Shown here piece by piece: positions 1 to 7,408 of a DNA stretch of 64,000 nt; the stretch's first letter is position 1, and each line of letters starts with the position of its first letter. Source of the stretch: Streptomyces rubradiris (GTDB lineage: Bacteria; Actinomycetota; Actinomycetes; Streptomycetales; Streptomycetaceae). The stretch spans positions 372,001 to 436,000 of the forward strand of contig NZ_BNEA01000007.1 of assembly GCF_016860525.1 (NCBI RefSeq). Reading direction: 5' to 3'. A program made the position numbers and the translations under genes. The notes under the pieces are model-generated. The model did not search any database, was not told the origin of the DNA, and saw only the letters and a list, made by a program, of their open reading frames with translations.

Positions 1-130
1 CTCGGTGCATGCTTGATGTGATCGGCTGATCGCCCGGTGGGCTGCGTGGATACAGCACGAGGCGTCCTTGGCGGGCCCGGGTGCCGCGCCGGGGCGGCGG
101 TGCCGACGCTCCCCCGCCCTGCCCTCGGGG

Positions 131-964
131 TCACTTGACGGAGCCGCCGGTGATGCCGGCGGCGATGTACTTCTGCGCGAGGACGAGCAGGATCGCGGCG
201 GGCACCGCGGAGAGCACGGACGCGGCCATCACCGAGCCCCAGTCGCCCACGTGCGCGCCGATGTACTGGTAGATGCCCAGCGTGACCGGCTTGACGTCGT
301 CGGTGGTGTTGAGGGTGAGCGCGAACATGAAGTCGCTCCACGAGAACAGGAAGGCGAACAGGCCCGAGGTGATCAGGGAGTTGCGGCTCATCGGCAGCAC
401 CACCCGCAGGAAGGTGCGCAGCCGTCCCGCCCCGTCCATCTCCGCGGCCTCGATCACCTCGCCGGGTATGGACTGCATGAACGACCGCATCAGCACGATG
501 GAGAAGGGGATGCCCAGGGAGGCGTCCGCGAGCATCAGGCCGAAGTAGGAGTTGACCAGGCCCAGATCGACGTACGAGGTGTACAGGGCGTTGGCGATGA
601 CGATGCCGGGCACCATCTGGGTGATCAGGGTGCCGAACACGATGGTGCGTGTGCCGCGCAGCCGGAACCGGGCCAGCCCGTAGGCGGCCGGGGCCGCGAT
701 CGCCAGGCAGATGACGACCGCGCCGAGCGAGACCAGCAGCGAGGTCAGCAGATGCCCGCCCTGGTCGTCGAGCGCCTTGGTGAAACCGGACAGGTCGAGG
801 CGGTGCGGCACCGGATCCACCTCCAGCAGCCCGGCCTCGGGCTGGAGCGCGGTGTCGAGCATCCAGTACAGCGGGAAGAGCATCACGGCCAGGACGAGCG
901 CCCCGGCCACGGTGGAGCCCCAACGGCGTCGGCGCGTACGCGGTTTCACGTTCTCGGCGGCCAT
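131..964 (-). CDS. Carbohydrate ABC transporter permease (MalG/CUT1 type)
   Basis: This is an inner-membrane permease of a CUT1 sugar importer, 277 residues long. A basic N-terminus precedes a first membrane segment at about residues 18-38. The EAA coupling loop is visible near residues 170-190 (EVIEAAEMDGAGRLRTF), where the cytoplasmic ATPase docks. It is the last gene of a three-gene operon (binding protein, MalF-like, MalG-like) and starts 6 bases after the MalF-like stop. No ATPase gene is present, which is usual in Streptomyces where MsiK serves many importers. The substrate is inferred as a xylosyl-oligosaccharide from the divergent alpha-xylosidase. Confidence 0.93.
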   Translation of the reverse strand: MAAENVKPRTRRRRWGSTVAGALVLAVMLFPLYWMLDTALQPEAGLLEVDPVPHRLDLSGFTKALDDQGGHLLTSLLVSLGAVVICLAIAAPAAYGLARFRLRGTRTIVFGTLITQMVPGIVIANALYTSYVDLGLVNSYFGLMLADASLGIPFSIVLMRSFMQSIPGEVIEAAEMDGAGRLRTFLRVVLPMSRNSLITSGLFAFLFSWSDFMFALTLNTTDDVKPVTLGIYQYIGAHVGDWGSVMAASVLSAVPAAILLVLAQKYIAAGITGGSVK

Positions 965-970
965 CGCCGG

Positions 971-1915
971 TCACTTCCCCTCGGTGCGGTTGGCCCGCAG
1001 GTAGAACACCGCGAAGACCGCGGAGATCAGGATCAGTACGTTGCCGACGACGGCGCCGGCCCCGAAGTCCAGCCGTACGAAGGAGTTCTGGTAGGTGAGC
1101 GTGCCCAGGGTCTGGGTGGCGTCGGCGGGACCGCCGTCGGTGAGGGCGAGGATCAGGTCGAGGATCTTGACCGTCGACATGAAGCCCAGGACGAGGACGA
1201 CCGTGATGACGGGACGGAGCGTCGGCAGGGTGATGGACCGGAAGGTCCGCCAGGCGGAGGCGCCGTCCAGGGCGGCGGCCTCGTACAGCTCGCGGGGCAC
1301 CTCCTGGAGACCGCCGTACAGGATGACCATGTTGAACGGGATTCCGATCCATATGTTGACCAGAATGACCGAGAGCAGCGCCATGTGCGGACTGGTCAAC
1401 CATGGAGTGTGTCCGTCGAGACCGATGGCGTCCAGGAAGGAGTTCAGTACACCCGTGTCCTGGTCCAGGATGCGTCGCCACACGATGCCGGAGACCACCA
1501 TGGGCACCAGCCAGGGCAGCAGGATCAGCGACCGCAGGACGCCGTTCAGCGGGAACCTGCGGGTGAAGAAGACGGCGAGGGCGAGGCCCGCGCAGAACTG
1601 GCCGAGCAGCGAGCCCGCGGTGAAGACGAGCGTGTGCCACAGTGCCTTGCCGAACAGGGCGTCCCGGAAGACGGCCGACCAGTTGTCGAACCCGTTGAGG
1701 GGCGCCTCGCCGGTGAAGAACGTCTTCGGCGTGTAGTGCTGGAAGCTCATCACGACGTTGCGGACGAGCGGGTAGCCGAAGAACAGCAGCATGAACAGCA
1801 CGGCGGGGGCGACGAACCCCCACTGGGCGAGGCGTCGCCGGTACCGCGGCCGGGCGGCGGCCGGTACCCCGGCCGTGGGCGCCGCGCCGCGCGCGGTGAC
1901 GGTGGGCGTGGTCAT
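971..1915 (-). CDS. Sugar ABC transporter permease (MalF/CUT1 type)
   Basis: This 314-residue permease is the partner of the MalG-like protein downstream. The ATG at 1915 (MTTPTV) is chosen because the longer open frame overlaps the binding-protein gene and the first membrane segment (AQWGFVAPAVLFMLLFFGYP) follows about 30 residues later. The EAA loop is seen as ELYEAAALDGASAWRTFRSITLP. It starts 11 bases after the binding-protein stop, so it is surely cotranscribed. Family membership is clear; the transported sugar is inferred from context only. Confidence 0.93.
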   Translation of the reverse strand: MTTPTVTARGAAPTAGVPAAARPRYRRRLAQWGFVAPAVLFMLLFFGYPLVRNVVMSFQHYTPKTFFTGEAPLNGFDNWSAVFRDALFGKALWHTLVFTAGSLLGQFCAGLALAVFFTRRFPLNGVLRSLILLPWLVPMVVSGIVWRRILDQDTGVLNSFLDAIGLDGHTPWLTSPHMALLSVILVNIWIGIPFNMVILYGGLQEVPRELYEAAALDGASAWRTFRSITLPTLRPVITVVLVLGFMSTVKILDLILALTDGGPADATQTLGTLTYQNSFVRLDFGAGAVVGNVLILISAVFAVFYLRANRTEGK

Positions 1916-1926
1916 CTGCGCGTACC

Positions 1927-3165
1927 TCAGTTCCCGCTCGTGGCCCGCTGCTGGGCTCGCTGGAGGGCGGCCTGGCTGGACTGGCCGGTCAGGGCGGCCT
2001 GGAAGGCGCTCTGCAGGGCGAGCGACACGGCCGGCCAGCCGGCGCCGAGCCGGGCCGTGCGGGACCGGGCCGTGGCCACCTGGTCGGCCAGCGCGTCCAG
2101 TTGGGGCACCTGCCCGCGCCAGACGGCGGCGGCCTTCCCGTTCGCCGGGACCATCCAGCTGTTGCGCGCGTAGGTGAGCTGCTCGCGCTCGCTCGTCAGG
2201 CAGCCGACGATCTTCCCCGCCATCCGTTCCCGCCGTTCGTCGCCGGTGTCCGGGACGGTGAGCACGGCTCCGCCCAGCGGGGCCACGGACTCGGCGCCGG
2301 GCTTCGGCACGGGAATCCGCGCGATGCCCCAGTGCAGGGACTTCTCGGTGTTCAGGGTCTCGACCTGCCACGGGCCGTTGATCATCATCGCCGCGTTGCC
2401 CGCCATGAACTGGTCGTTGACGTCGGCCTGGGTCCAGCCCACCGTCGACTTCGACAGCGAGCCGTCCTTCAGCAGGCTCTTCCAGTAGTCCAGCGCCTCG
2501 ACGACCCTCGGCCCGTCGAGGCGGGTCTCGTCGCCGCCGTTGGACCACATGAACGGCGTGAACTGGAAGACGCCGTCCTCGGCGCCGCCCGCGCTGAGCG
2601 CGAGTCCGTAGCGCTTGCCCCGGGTCAGCTTGCGCGCGGTCTCACGCAACTCCGCCCAGGTGGTGGGCACTTCGAGGCCCGCCTGGCCGAGGAGGTCCTT
2701 GTTGTAGAAGAGTGCGAGCGTGTTCACCGTCCGGGCGGCTCCGTAGTACGTCCCCCGGTAGGAGCCGAAGTTGACGATGCCGCGCGGCACGCCGTCGGTG
2801 TCCAGGCCGAGCGTCCTGAGGTCGGTCAGCCCGCCGGCCTCGGCGAACACCGGCATCTCCGAGGCGTCGAACTGCACGATGTCCGGCAGCGACTTGGAGG
2901 AGGCCATGCGCAGTGCCTTGGTCATCACCTGGGCCGCCGGGACGCTCTGCTGCTCGACGGTGACGCCGAGCCGCTCGCCGCACCGGGCCATCGCCTCGGC
3001 GTCCCAGCGGTGGTACGTCTCGTCGGTCGAGGAGTTCAGCACGGTGTAGACGGAGCCGTCGCGCTGCCGGCCGCAGCCGGTCAGTGCCGCCCCGGCGAGC
3101 AGGGCGCCGACCACGGCGAGAGGTATCACGGCCTTGCGGGAGCGTCTATTGAAGCGCTTCGACAT
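1927..3165 (-). CDS. Sugar ABC transporter substrate-binding lipoprotein
   Basis: This is the extracytoplasmic solute-binding protein of the importer, 412 residues long. A basic N-terminus (MSKRFNRRSRKA) and hydrophobic stretch end in a lipobox (LTGC at about residues 26-29), so it is probably lipid-anchored. The body has SBP_bac_1 features (FYNKDLLGQAG, MINGPWQVE). The ATG at 3165 gives the correct signal peptide; an upstream in-frame ATG would add 35 unlikely residues. Codons 2-5 read TCGAAGCGCTTC and contain a LacI-type operator palindrome that recurs in the divergent glycosidase, which suggests common repression. Confidence 0.93.
   Translation of the reverse strand: MSKRFNRRSRKAVIPLAVVGALLAGAALTGCGRQRDGSVYTVLNSSTDETYHRWDAEAMARCGERLGVTVEQQSVPAAQVMTKALRMASSKSLPDIVQFDASEMPVFAEAGGLTDLRTLGLDTDGVPRGIVNFGSYRGTYYGAARTVNTLALFYNKDLLGQAGLEVPTTWAELRETARKLTRGKRYGLALSAGGAEDGVFQFTPFMWSNGGDETRLDGPRVVEALDYWKSLLKDGSLSKSTVGWTQADVNDQFMAGNAAMMINGPWQVETLNTEKSLHWGIARIPVPKPGAESVAPLGGAVLTVPDTGDERRERMAGKIVGCLTSEREQLTYARNSWMVPANGKAAAVWRGQVPQLDALADQVATARSRTARLGAGWPAVSLALQSAFQAALTGQSSQAALQRAQQRATSGN
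3151..3160. promoter_or_regulatory. LacI-family operator candidate, copy 1
   Basis: GAAGCGCTTC is a perfect 10-bp palindrome with the AANCGNTT core typical of LacI/GalR regulators. It lies inside the first codons of the binding-protein gene. The same 12 bases (TCGAAGCGCTTC) recur at 3531-3542 in the divergent gene. No LacI gene lies in the window; it may lie left of position 1. Confidence 0.5.
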
Positions 3166-3187
3166 GTGCGGCCCTTGCTGTCGTACC

Positions 3188-3207
3188 GTCCGGCAACGGT
3201 GCCGGAC
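3188..3207. promoter_or_regulatory. Inverted repeat in the divergent promoter region
   Basis: GTCCGGCA-ACGG-TGCCGGAC has perfect 8-bp arms and a 4-base loop. It sits 23 bases upstream of the binding-protein start. It could be an RNA hairpin in the leader or an operator. A weaker repeat, CCCCTG-TT-CAGGGG, lies at 3320-3333 nearer the glycosidase side. The rest of the 281-bp gap shows no further obvious structure. Confidence 0.35.
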
Positions 3208-3446
3208 GCCTTTGTTTATGGTGATGACTAATACGCCATGCACGGGCCGTCGCGCCAGACCCGAGCACATCCACTTTCGTCCGCGCTGCCGGTGGCGAGT
3301 GGCTGGAAACCCGCAATATCCCCTGTTCAGGGGGGATTTATCGGTGCCGGGACCTGCCCGGCCGGGGAGTGTTCTGTGTACGATCGAACCGCCGGGCGGC
3401 GCCTTCGCGCCCTACTCGAACCACTCCAGCTCCCCCGAGGAAGAAC

Positions 3447-5720
3447 ATGAAGTTCACCAACGGCTTCTGGCGCGTCCGCGACGGCGTGCAGATCTTCTAC
3501 GCGGTGCAGCCGCGTGATGTACGTCTGTCATCGAAGCGCTTCACCGCCTATGCGGCCGTACAGAACGTGGCGCGGAGAGGGGACACGCTCAACGCGCCGC
3601 TGCTCACGGTCGACTGCTTCTCCCCCGCCGAGGGCGTCATCGGTGTGCGGGTCACCCACCACGCCGGCAAGCGCCGCCCCGGCCCGGACTTCGCCCTGGG
3701 CGGGGAGCCGGACGGCGCGGGCGTGGTCCGCCGGGACGGCACGGTCACGGAGCTGACCAGCGGACCGCTGACCCTGCGCCTGGACGAGGCGGCCCCGTGG
3801 GCCCTGGCGTTCCTCGGCGCGGACGGCCGGGAGCTGACCCGGGCGGGCGCCAAGGGCACCGCCTTCGCCACCACCGACGACGGCGCCCATCACGTCCTGG
3901 CCCAACTGGCCCTCGGTGTGGGCGAGCAGGTCTACGGACTCGGCGAGCGCTTCACGCCGTTCGTGAAGAACGGCCAGGCGGTGGACATCTGGCAGGCGGA
4001 CGGCGGTACCAGCAGCGAACAGGCCTACAAGAACATCCCGTTCTACCTCTCCTCGCGCGGCTACGGCGTGTTCGTCAACCACCCCGGCAAGGTCTCGTTC
4101 GAGGTCGGCTCGGAGTCCGTCGGCCAGGTGCAGTTCAGCGTCGAGGACCAGAGCATCGAGTACTACGTGATCGCCGGACCCACCCCGAAGGAGGTGCTCG
4201 CCCGCTACACCGCCCTGACCGGCCGCCCGGCGCTGCCGCCCGCCTGGTCCTTCGGCCTGTGGCTGACCACGTCGTTCACCACCGACTACGACGAGGCGAC
4301 CGTGATGTCCTTCGTCGACGGCATGGCCGAGCGCGGCATCCCGCTGTCGGTCTTCCACTTCGACTGCTTCTGGATGCGCGAGTACCAGTGGTGCGACTTC
4401 CAGTGGGACCCGGCCGTCTTCCCCGACCCGGAGGGCATGCTGGCCCGGCTGAAGGAGAAGGGGCTGCGGGTCAGCGCGTGGATCAACCCCTACATCGCGC
4501 AGAAGTCCCCGCTGTTCGAGGAGGCGGCGGCCCTGGGCCACCTGGTGCGCCGGCCGGACGGCGATGTCTGGCAGTGGGACCTGTGGCAGGCCGGCATGGG
4601 CCTGGTCGACTTCACCAGCCCCGACGCCCGCGCCTGGTTCCAAGCCAAGCTGAAGGCGCTGCTCGACCAGGGCGTGGACTGCTTCAAGACCGACTTCGGC
4701 GAACGCGTTCCCATCGATGTCGTCTGGCACGACGGCTCCGACGCGGAGCGGATGCACAACTACTACACCCACCTGTACAACCGGACCGTCTTCGAACTCC
4801 TGCTGAAGGAGCGGGGCGAGGGCGAGGCCGTGCTCTTCGCCCGCTCGGCGACCGCGGGCGGGCAGCAGTACCCGGTGCACTGGGGCGGCGACTGCTGGGC
4901 GTCCTTCGAGGCCATGGCGGAGTCCCTGCGCGGCGGGCTGTCCCTGTCGCTGAGCGGCTTCGGCTTCTGGAGCCACGACATCGGCGGCTTCGAGGGCACC
5001 CCCGACCCGTCGGTGTTCAAGCGCTGGCTCGCCTTCGGCCTGCTCTCCTCGCACAGCCGCCTGCACGGCTCCACCTCCTACCGGGTGCCGTGGAACTTCG
5101 GGGAGGAGGCCGTGGCGGTCGCCCGGCGGTTCACGCTGCTCAAGCACCGTCTGATGCCCTACCTGTACGGCGCCGCGGCCGAGGCCCACCGCACCGGCGT
5201 ACCGGTGATGCGCCCGATGCTGCTGGAGTTCCCGCACGACCCGGCGTGCCGCCCGCTGGACCGCCAGTACATGCTGGGCCCCGATCTGCTGGTCGCCCCG
5301 GTGTTCACGGAGGACGGCGAGGTGGAGGTCTACCTGCCCGAGGGCACCTGGACGCACCTGCTGTCCGGCGAGCGGGTCACCGGCCCGGCCTGGCGCACCG
5401 AGCGGTACGGTTACGACAGCCTGCCGCTGTACGTCCGCGAGGGCGCCGTCCTGCCGCTGGCCGCCGACGACAGCCGCCCCGACGGCGACTGGCTGGACAC
5501 CCCCACCCTGCTCGTCCACCCCACGGCCGAGCCGGACTTCACCGCCGAGGTCACGGTCCCCGACCTGTCGGGCACCCCCGCCGCCACCTTCACCGTCCGC
5601 CGTGACGGCACCGGGTTGCGGGTCACCGCGCGCGGCACCGAACGGCCGTTCACCGTCCGTGTCGCGGGCGGCGGCGCGAGCGCGACCGGCACGGGCGAGG
5701 TGGCCGTCCCCCTGGACTGA
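3447..5720 (+). CDS. yicI: Alpha-xylosidase, glycoside hydrolase family 31 (YicI-like)
   Basis: This retaining alpha-xylosidase would remove alpha-xylosyl units from the non-reducing end of imported oligosaccharides such as isoprimeverose. The 757 residues compare with 772 in E. coli YicI. The nucleophile is Asp416 in FKTDFGERVP and the acid/base is Asp482 in WGGDCWA, the same numbering as YicI. FHFDCFWMREYQWCDFQWDP also matches the xyloside-specific subgroup. There is no signal peptide, so it acts in the cytoplasm after uptake. The ATG at 3447 follows a GAGGA ribosome site. It is divergent from the ABC importer and shares its LacI-type motif. A general alpha-glucosidase is less likely. Confidence 0.93.
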   Translation: MKFTNGFWRVRDGVQIFYAVQPRDVRLSSKRFTAYAAVQNVARRGDTLNAPLLTVDCFSPAEGVIGVRVTHHAGKRRPGPDFALGGEPDGAGVVRRDGTVTELTSGPLTLRLDEAAPWALAFLGADGRELTRAGAKGTAFATTDDGAHHVLAQLALGVGEQVYGLGERFTPFVKNGQAVDIWQADGGTSSEQAYKNIPFYLSSRGYGVFVNHPGKVSFEVGSESVGQVQFSVEDQSIEYYVIAGPTPKEVLARYTALTGRPALPPAWSFGLWLTTSFTTDYDEATVMSFVDGMAERGIPLSVFHFDCFWMREYQWCDFQWDPAVFPDPEGMLARLKEKGLRVSAWINPYIAQKSPLFEEAAALGHLVRRPDGDVWQWDLWQAGMGLVDFTSPDARAWFQAKLKALLDQGVDCFKTDFGERVPIDVVWHDGSDAERMHNYYTHLYNRTVFELLLKERGEGEAVLFARSATAGGQQYPVHWGGDCWASFEAMAESLRGGLSLSLSGFGFWSHDIGGFEGTPDPSVFKRWLAFGLLSSHSRLHGSTSYRVPWNFGEEAVAVARRFTLLKHRLMPYLYGAAAEAHRTGVPVMRPMLLEFPHDPACRPLDRQYMLGPDLLVAPVFTEDGEVEVYLPEGTWTHLLSGERVTGPAWRTERYGYDSLPLYVREGAVLPLAADDSRPDGDWLDTPTLLVHPTAEPDFTAEVTVPDLSGTPAATFTVRRDGTGLRVTARGTERPFTVRVAGGGASATGTGEVAVPLD
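3533..3542. promoter_or_regulatory. LacI-family operator candidate, copy 2
   Basis: This is a second perfect GAAGCGCTTC palindrome, inside the glycosidase gene 86 bases after its ATG. Both copies happen to encode Ser-Lys-Arg-Phe although the proteins are unrelated. The centres are about 380 bp apart, a distance compatible with looping or roadblock repression of both divergent units. Confidence 0.42.
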
Positions 5721-5824
5721 GCGGCCGGCCGCCGGATTCCCGGGAAAAGCACGGGAAGGGCGCGCGGTGCCCGGCTAGTCTGTCGCGGCAGGCAGGCCGG
5801 GCAGCAGTACGTGGGGGGAACGCG

Positions 5825-6403
5825 ATGACCGCCGTCTCGAAGGACAGCACGAAGCACATCACGGCACCCGTCGTCACCGACCGGCTGGTGCTGCGGCTGT
5901 TCACGCCCGCCGATGCCGAGGACCGGTACGCCTACCAGTGCCTGCCGGAGGTGGCGCGCTACCTGTACCGGCCGCCGCTCACCCGCGAGGGCTGTGCCGA
6001 GTCCATCGCGGCCCGGGCCCAGGGCACCGGCTGGCGGTCGGACGGCGACACGCTGCTGCTGGCCGTGTGCCGGAAGGACGAGCCCGGGGTCGTCGGCGAG
6101 GTGGTCCTCACCCTCACCGACGCGCACGCGCGGCAGGCCGAGATCGGCTGGGTCTTCAACCCCCGTCACGCCGGGCGGGGTTACGCCACCGAGGCGGCGG
6201 GCGCGCTGCTCTCACTGGCCTTCGGGGAGTTGCGCGCCCACCGGGTCTTCGCCCGGCTCGATGTCCTCAACACGGCGTCGGCGCGGGTGTGCGAGCGCCT
6301 CGGGATGCGCCGCGAGGCCCATCTGGTGGAGAGCGACCTGGACGGGGACCGCTGGGGCAGCGAGTACGTGTACGCGCTGCTCGCCCGGGAGTGGCAGGGC
6401 TGA
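5825..6403 (+). CDS. GNAT family N-acetyltransferase (RimJ/RimL-like)
   Basis: The protein has 192 residues with an Acetyltransf_3 layout. The N-terminal strand TDRLVLRLFTPADAEDRY is typical of ribosomal-protein Ser/Ala acetyltransferases. The EIGWVFNPRHAGRGYATEA segment carries the acetyl-CoA pyrophosphate loop (R/Q-x-x-G-x-G/A). The ending NTASARVCERLGMRREAHLVE is the usual RimJ/L signature. The start has a GGGGGAA ribosome site. The real substrate cannot be told from sequence. It is convergent with the MerR gene, only 21 bases away. Confidence 0.9.
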   Translation: MTAVSKDSTKHITAPVVTDRLVLRLFTPADAEDRYAYQCLPEVARYLYRPPLTREGCAESIAARAQGTGWRSDGDTLLLAVCRKDEPGVVGEVVLTLTDAHARQAEIGWVFNPRHAGRGYATEAAGALLSLAFGELRAHRVFARLDVLNTASARVCERLGMRREAHLVESDLDGDRWGSEYVYALLAREWQG

Positions 6404-6424
6404 ATCCCGGCCGGGCCGGGCGGC

Positions 6425-7342
6425 TCAGGCCGTCGCCGTGTCCGCGGCCAGTGCGTCGCGGAGCCAGGCGTCGGCCGCGCCGAGGGTGAGGCCGGGGATC
6501 AGCGTTCCCGCCAGGTGCCAGTAACGGCGCATCACCGGGTGGTCCGCCGCGGCGAGACGGGCCGCCAGGGCCCGGCGGAAGGCAGGGGTGTCCCGGGTGC
6601 CGGCGGCCCGTGCGTAGGCGGCGGTATAGCAGTCCAGGGCCTCCCCCGGGCCGGGGACACGACCGGCCCGTACGGCGGCCTCCACCAGTCGGTGGGCTTC
6701 GTACAGGCCGTCGTAGAGCAGGTCCGGGTGTGCCTCGGTGACGGGCCGGTGGCCGGCGAGGCAGTGGTCGGTGGCGTCCGTGGCCAGCGCGTGCACCCGG
6801 GCGAAGGCGAGAACCTGGTCCGGGGTGGGGTCGGCGGGCGGCTGGGGAACGGCCGCCTCGGTGATCGCGGTGCGGAGCCGGGCGGACAGCCGGGTGGGCA
6901 GCAGCCGGCGCCAGTAGTGGGCGATCGCGGCGGTGTCGGGCGGGACGCTGACCGCTCCGATCAGCTCCAGGCGCTCCGCCAACCGCTCCGGTTCACCGTC
7001 CTGTAGTGCCCGCAGGGCGGCCTCCCGCCAGCGCAGGGCGGCGAGTTGACCGCCGATGTCGTCCAACCGCCGTGCCACCACGGCTTCCAGGCCGTCACCG
7101 GACTCGTTGCCGTCACCGCATTCCAGGAACCGCTTGATCTCGGGCACGGGGACGTCGAGGGCGCGCAGCGACCGGATCGTCCGCAGCCGGGCCAGGGCGT
7201 CCGGCCCGTAGCGCCGGTGGCCGCCGCCGCTGCGGGCGGCTTCGGGCAGCAGGCCCTGGTCGGAGTAGAAGCGGATGGTCTTGACCGTGGTGCGGGCCCG
7301 CGCGGCCAGCTCGCCGATGCTCAGGGTGCCGTCCGGTGACAC
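6425..7342 (-). CDS. MerR family transcriptional regulator
   Basis: This 305-residue regulator has an N-terminal MerR winged helix (SIGELAARARTTVKTIRFYSDQGLLP, then GGHRRYGPDAL). A predicted coiled linker follows at about residues 85-120, then a long alpha-helical C-terminal domain without a Cys metal cluster or an obvious GyrI fold. The start is GTG at 7342, three bases before the -35 element of a classic MerR promoter that reads into the divergent hydrolase gene. It is therefore the likely direct controller of that gene and of itself. The inducer is unknown. Confidence 0.92.
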   Translation of the reverse strand: MSPDGTLSIGELAARARTTVKTIRFYSDQGLLPEAARSGGGHRRYGPDALARLRTIRSLRALDVPVPEIKRFLECGDGNESGDGLEAVVARRLDDIGGQLAALRWREAALRALQDGEPERLAERLELIGAVSVPPDTAAIAHYWRRLLPTRLSARLRTAITEAAVPQPPADPTPDQVLAFARVHALATDATDHCLAGHRPVTEAHPDLLYDGLYEAHRLVEAAVRAGRVPGPGEALDCYTAAYARAAGTRDTPAFRRALAARLAAADHPVMRRYWHLAGTLIPGLTLGAADAWLRDALAADTATA

Positions 7343-7345
7343 AGC

Positions 7346-7376
7346 TTGAACCTCCCTCAGGGGGAGTTCCTACGTT
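7346..7376 (+). promoter_or_regulatory. MerR-type promoter with 19-bp spacer and dyad operator
   Basis: TTGAAC at 7346-7351 and TACGTT at 7371-7376 are separated by exactly 19 bases, the over-long spacing typical of MerR-activated promoters. The spacer region holds the dyad GAACCTCCC-TCAG-GGGGAGTTC (7348-7369, 7 of 9 positions symmetric). It drives the hydrolase gene 33 bases downstream and lies in the 66-bp divergent gap. Confidence 0.75.
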
Positions 7377-7408
7377 ACCCGCGACGACCTACTTGTCTGG
7401 AGGCGCTG

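Noticed and set aside
68..2173. Long plus-strand open frame of 701 codons
   Set aside because: It is a shadow of the ABC permease genes on the minus strand; the translation is Gly/Gln/His/Arg-rich without domains, while the minus strand gives clear transporter motifs.
4701..4710. GAACGCGTTC as a third LacI-type operator
   Set aside because: It lies deep in the glycosidase gene and encodes part of the conserved GERVP motif behind the nucleophile, so protein conservation explains it.
3528..5519. Minus-strand open frame of 663 codons
   Set aside because: It is antisense to the glycoside hydrolase gene, whose catalytic Asp residues and length are unmistakable.
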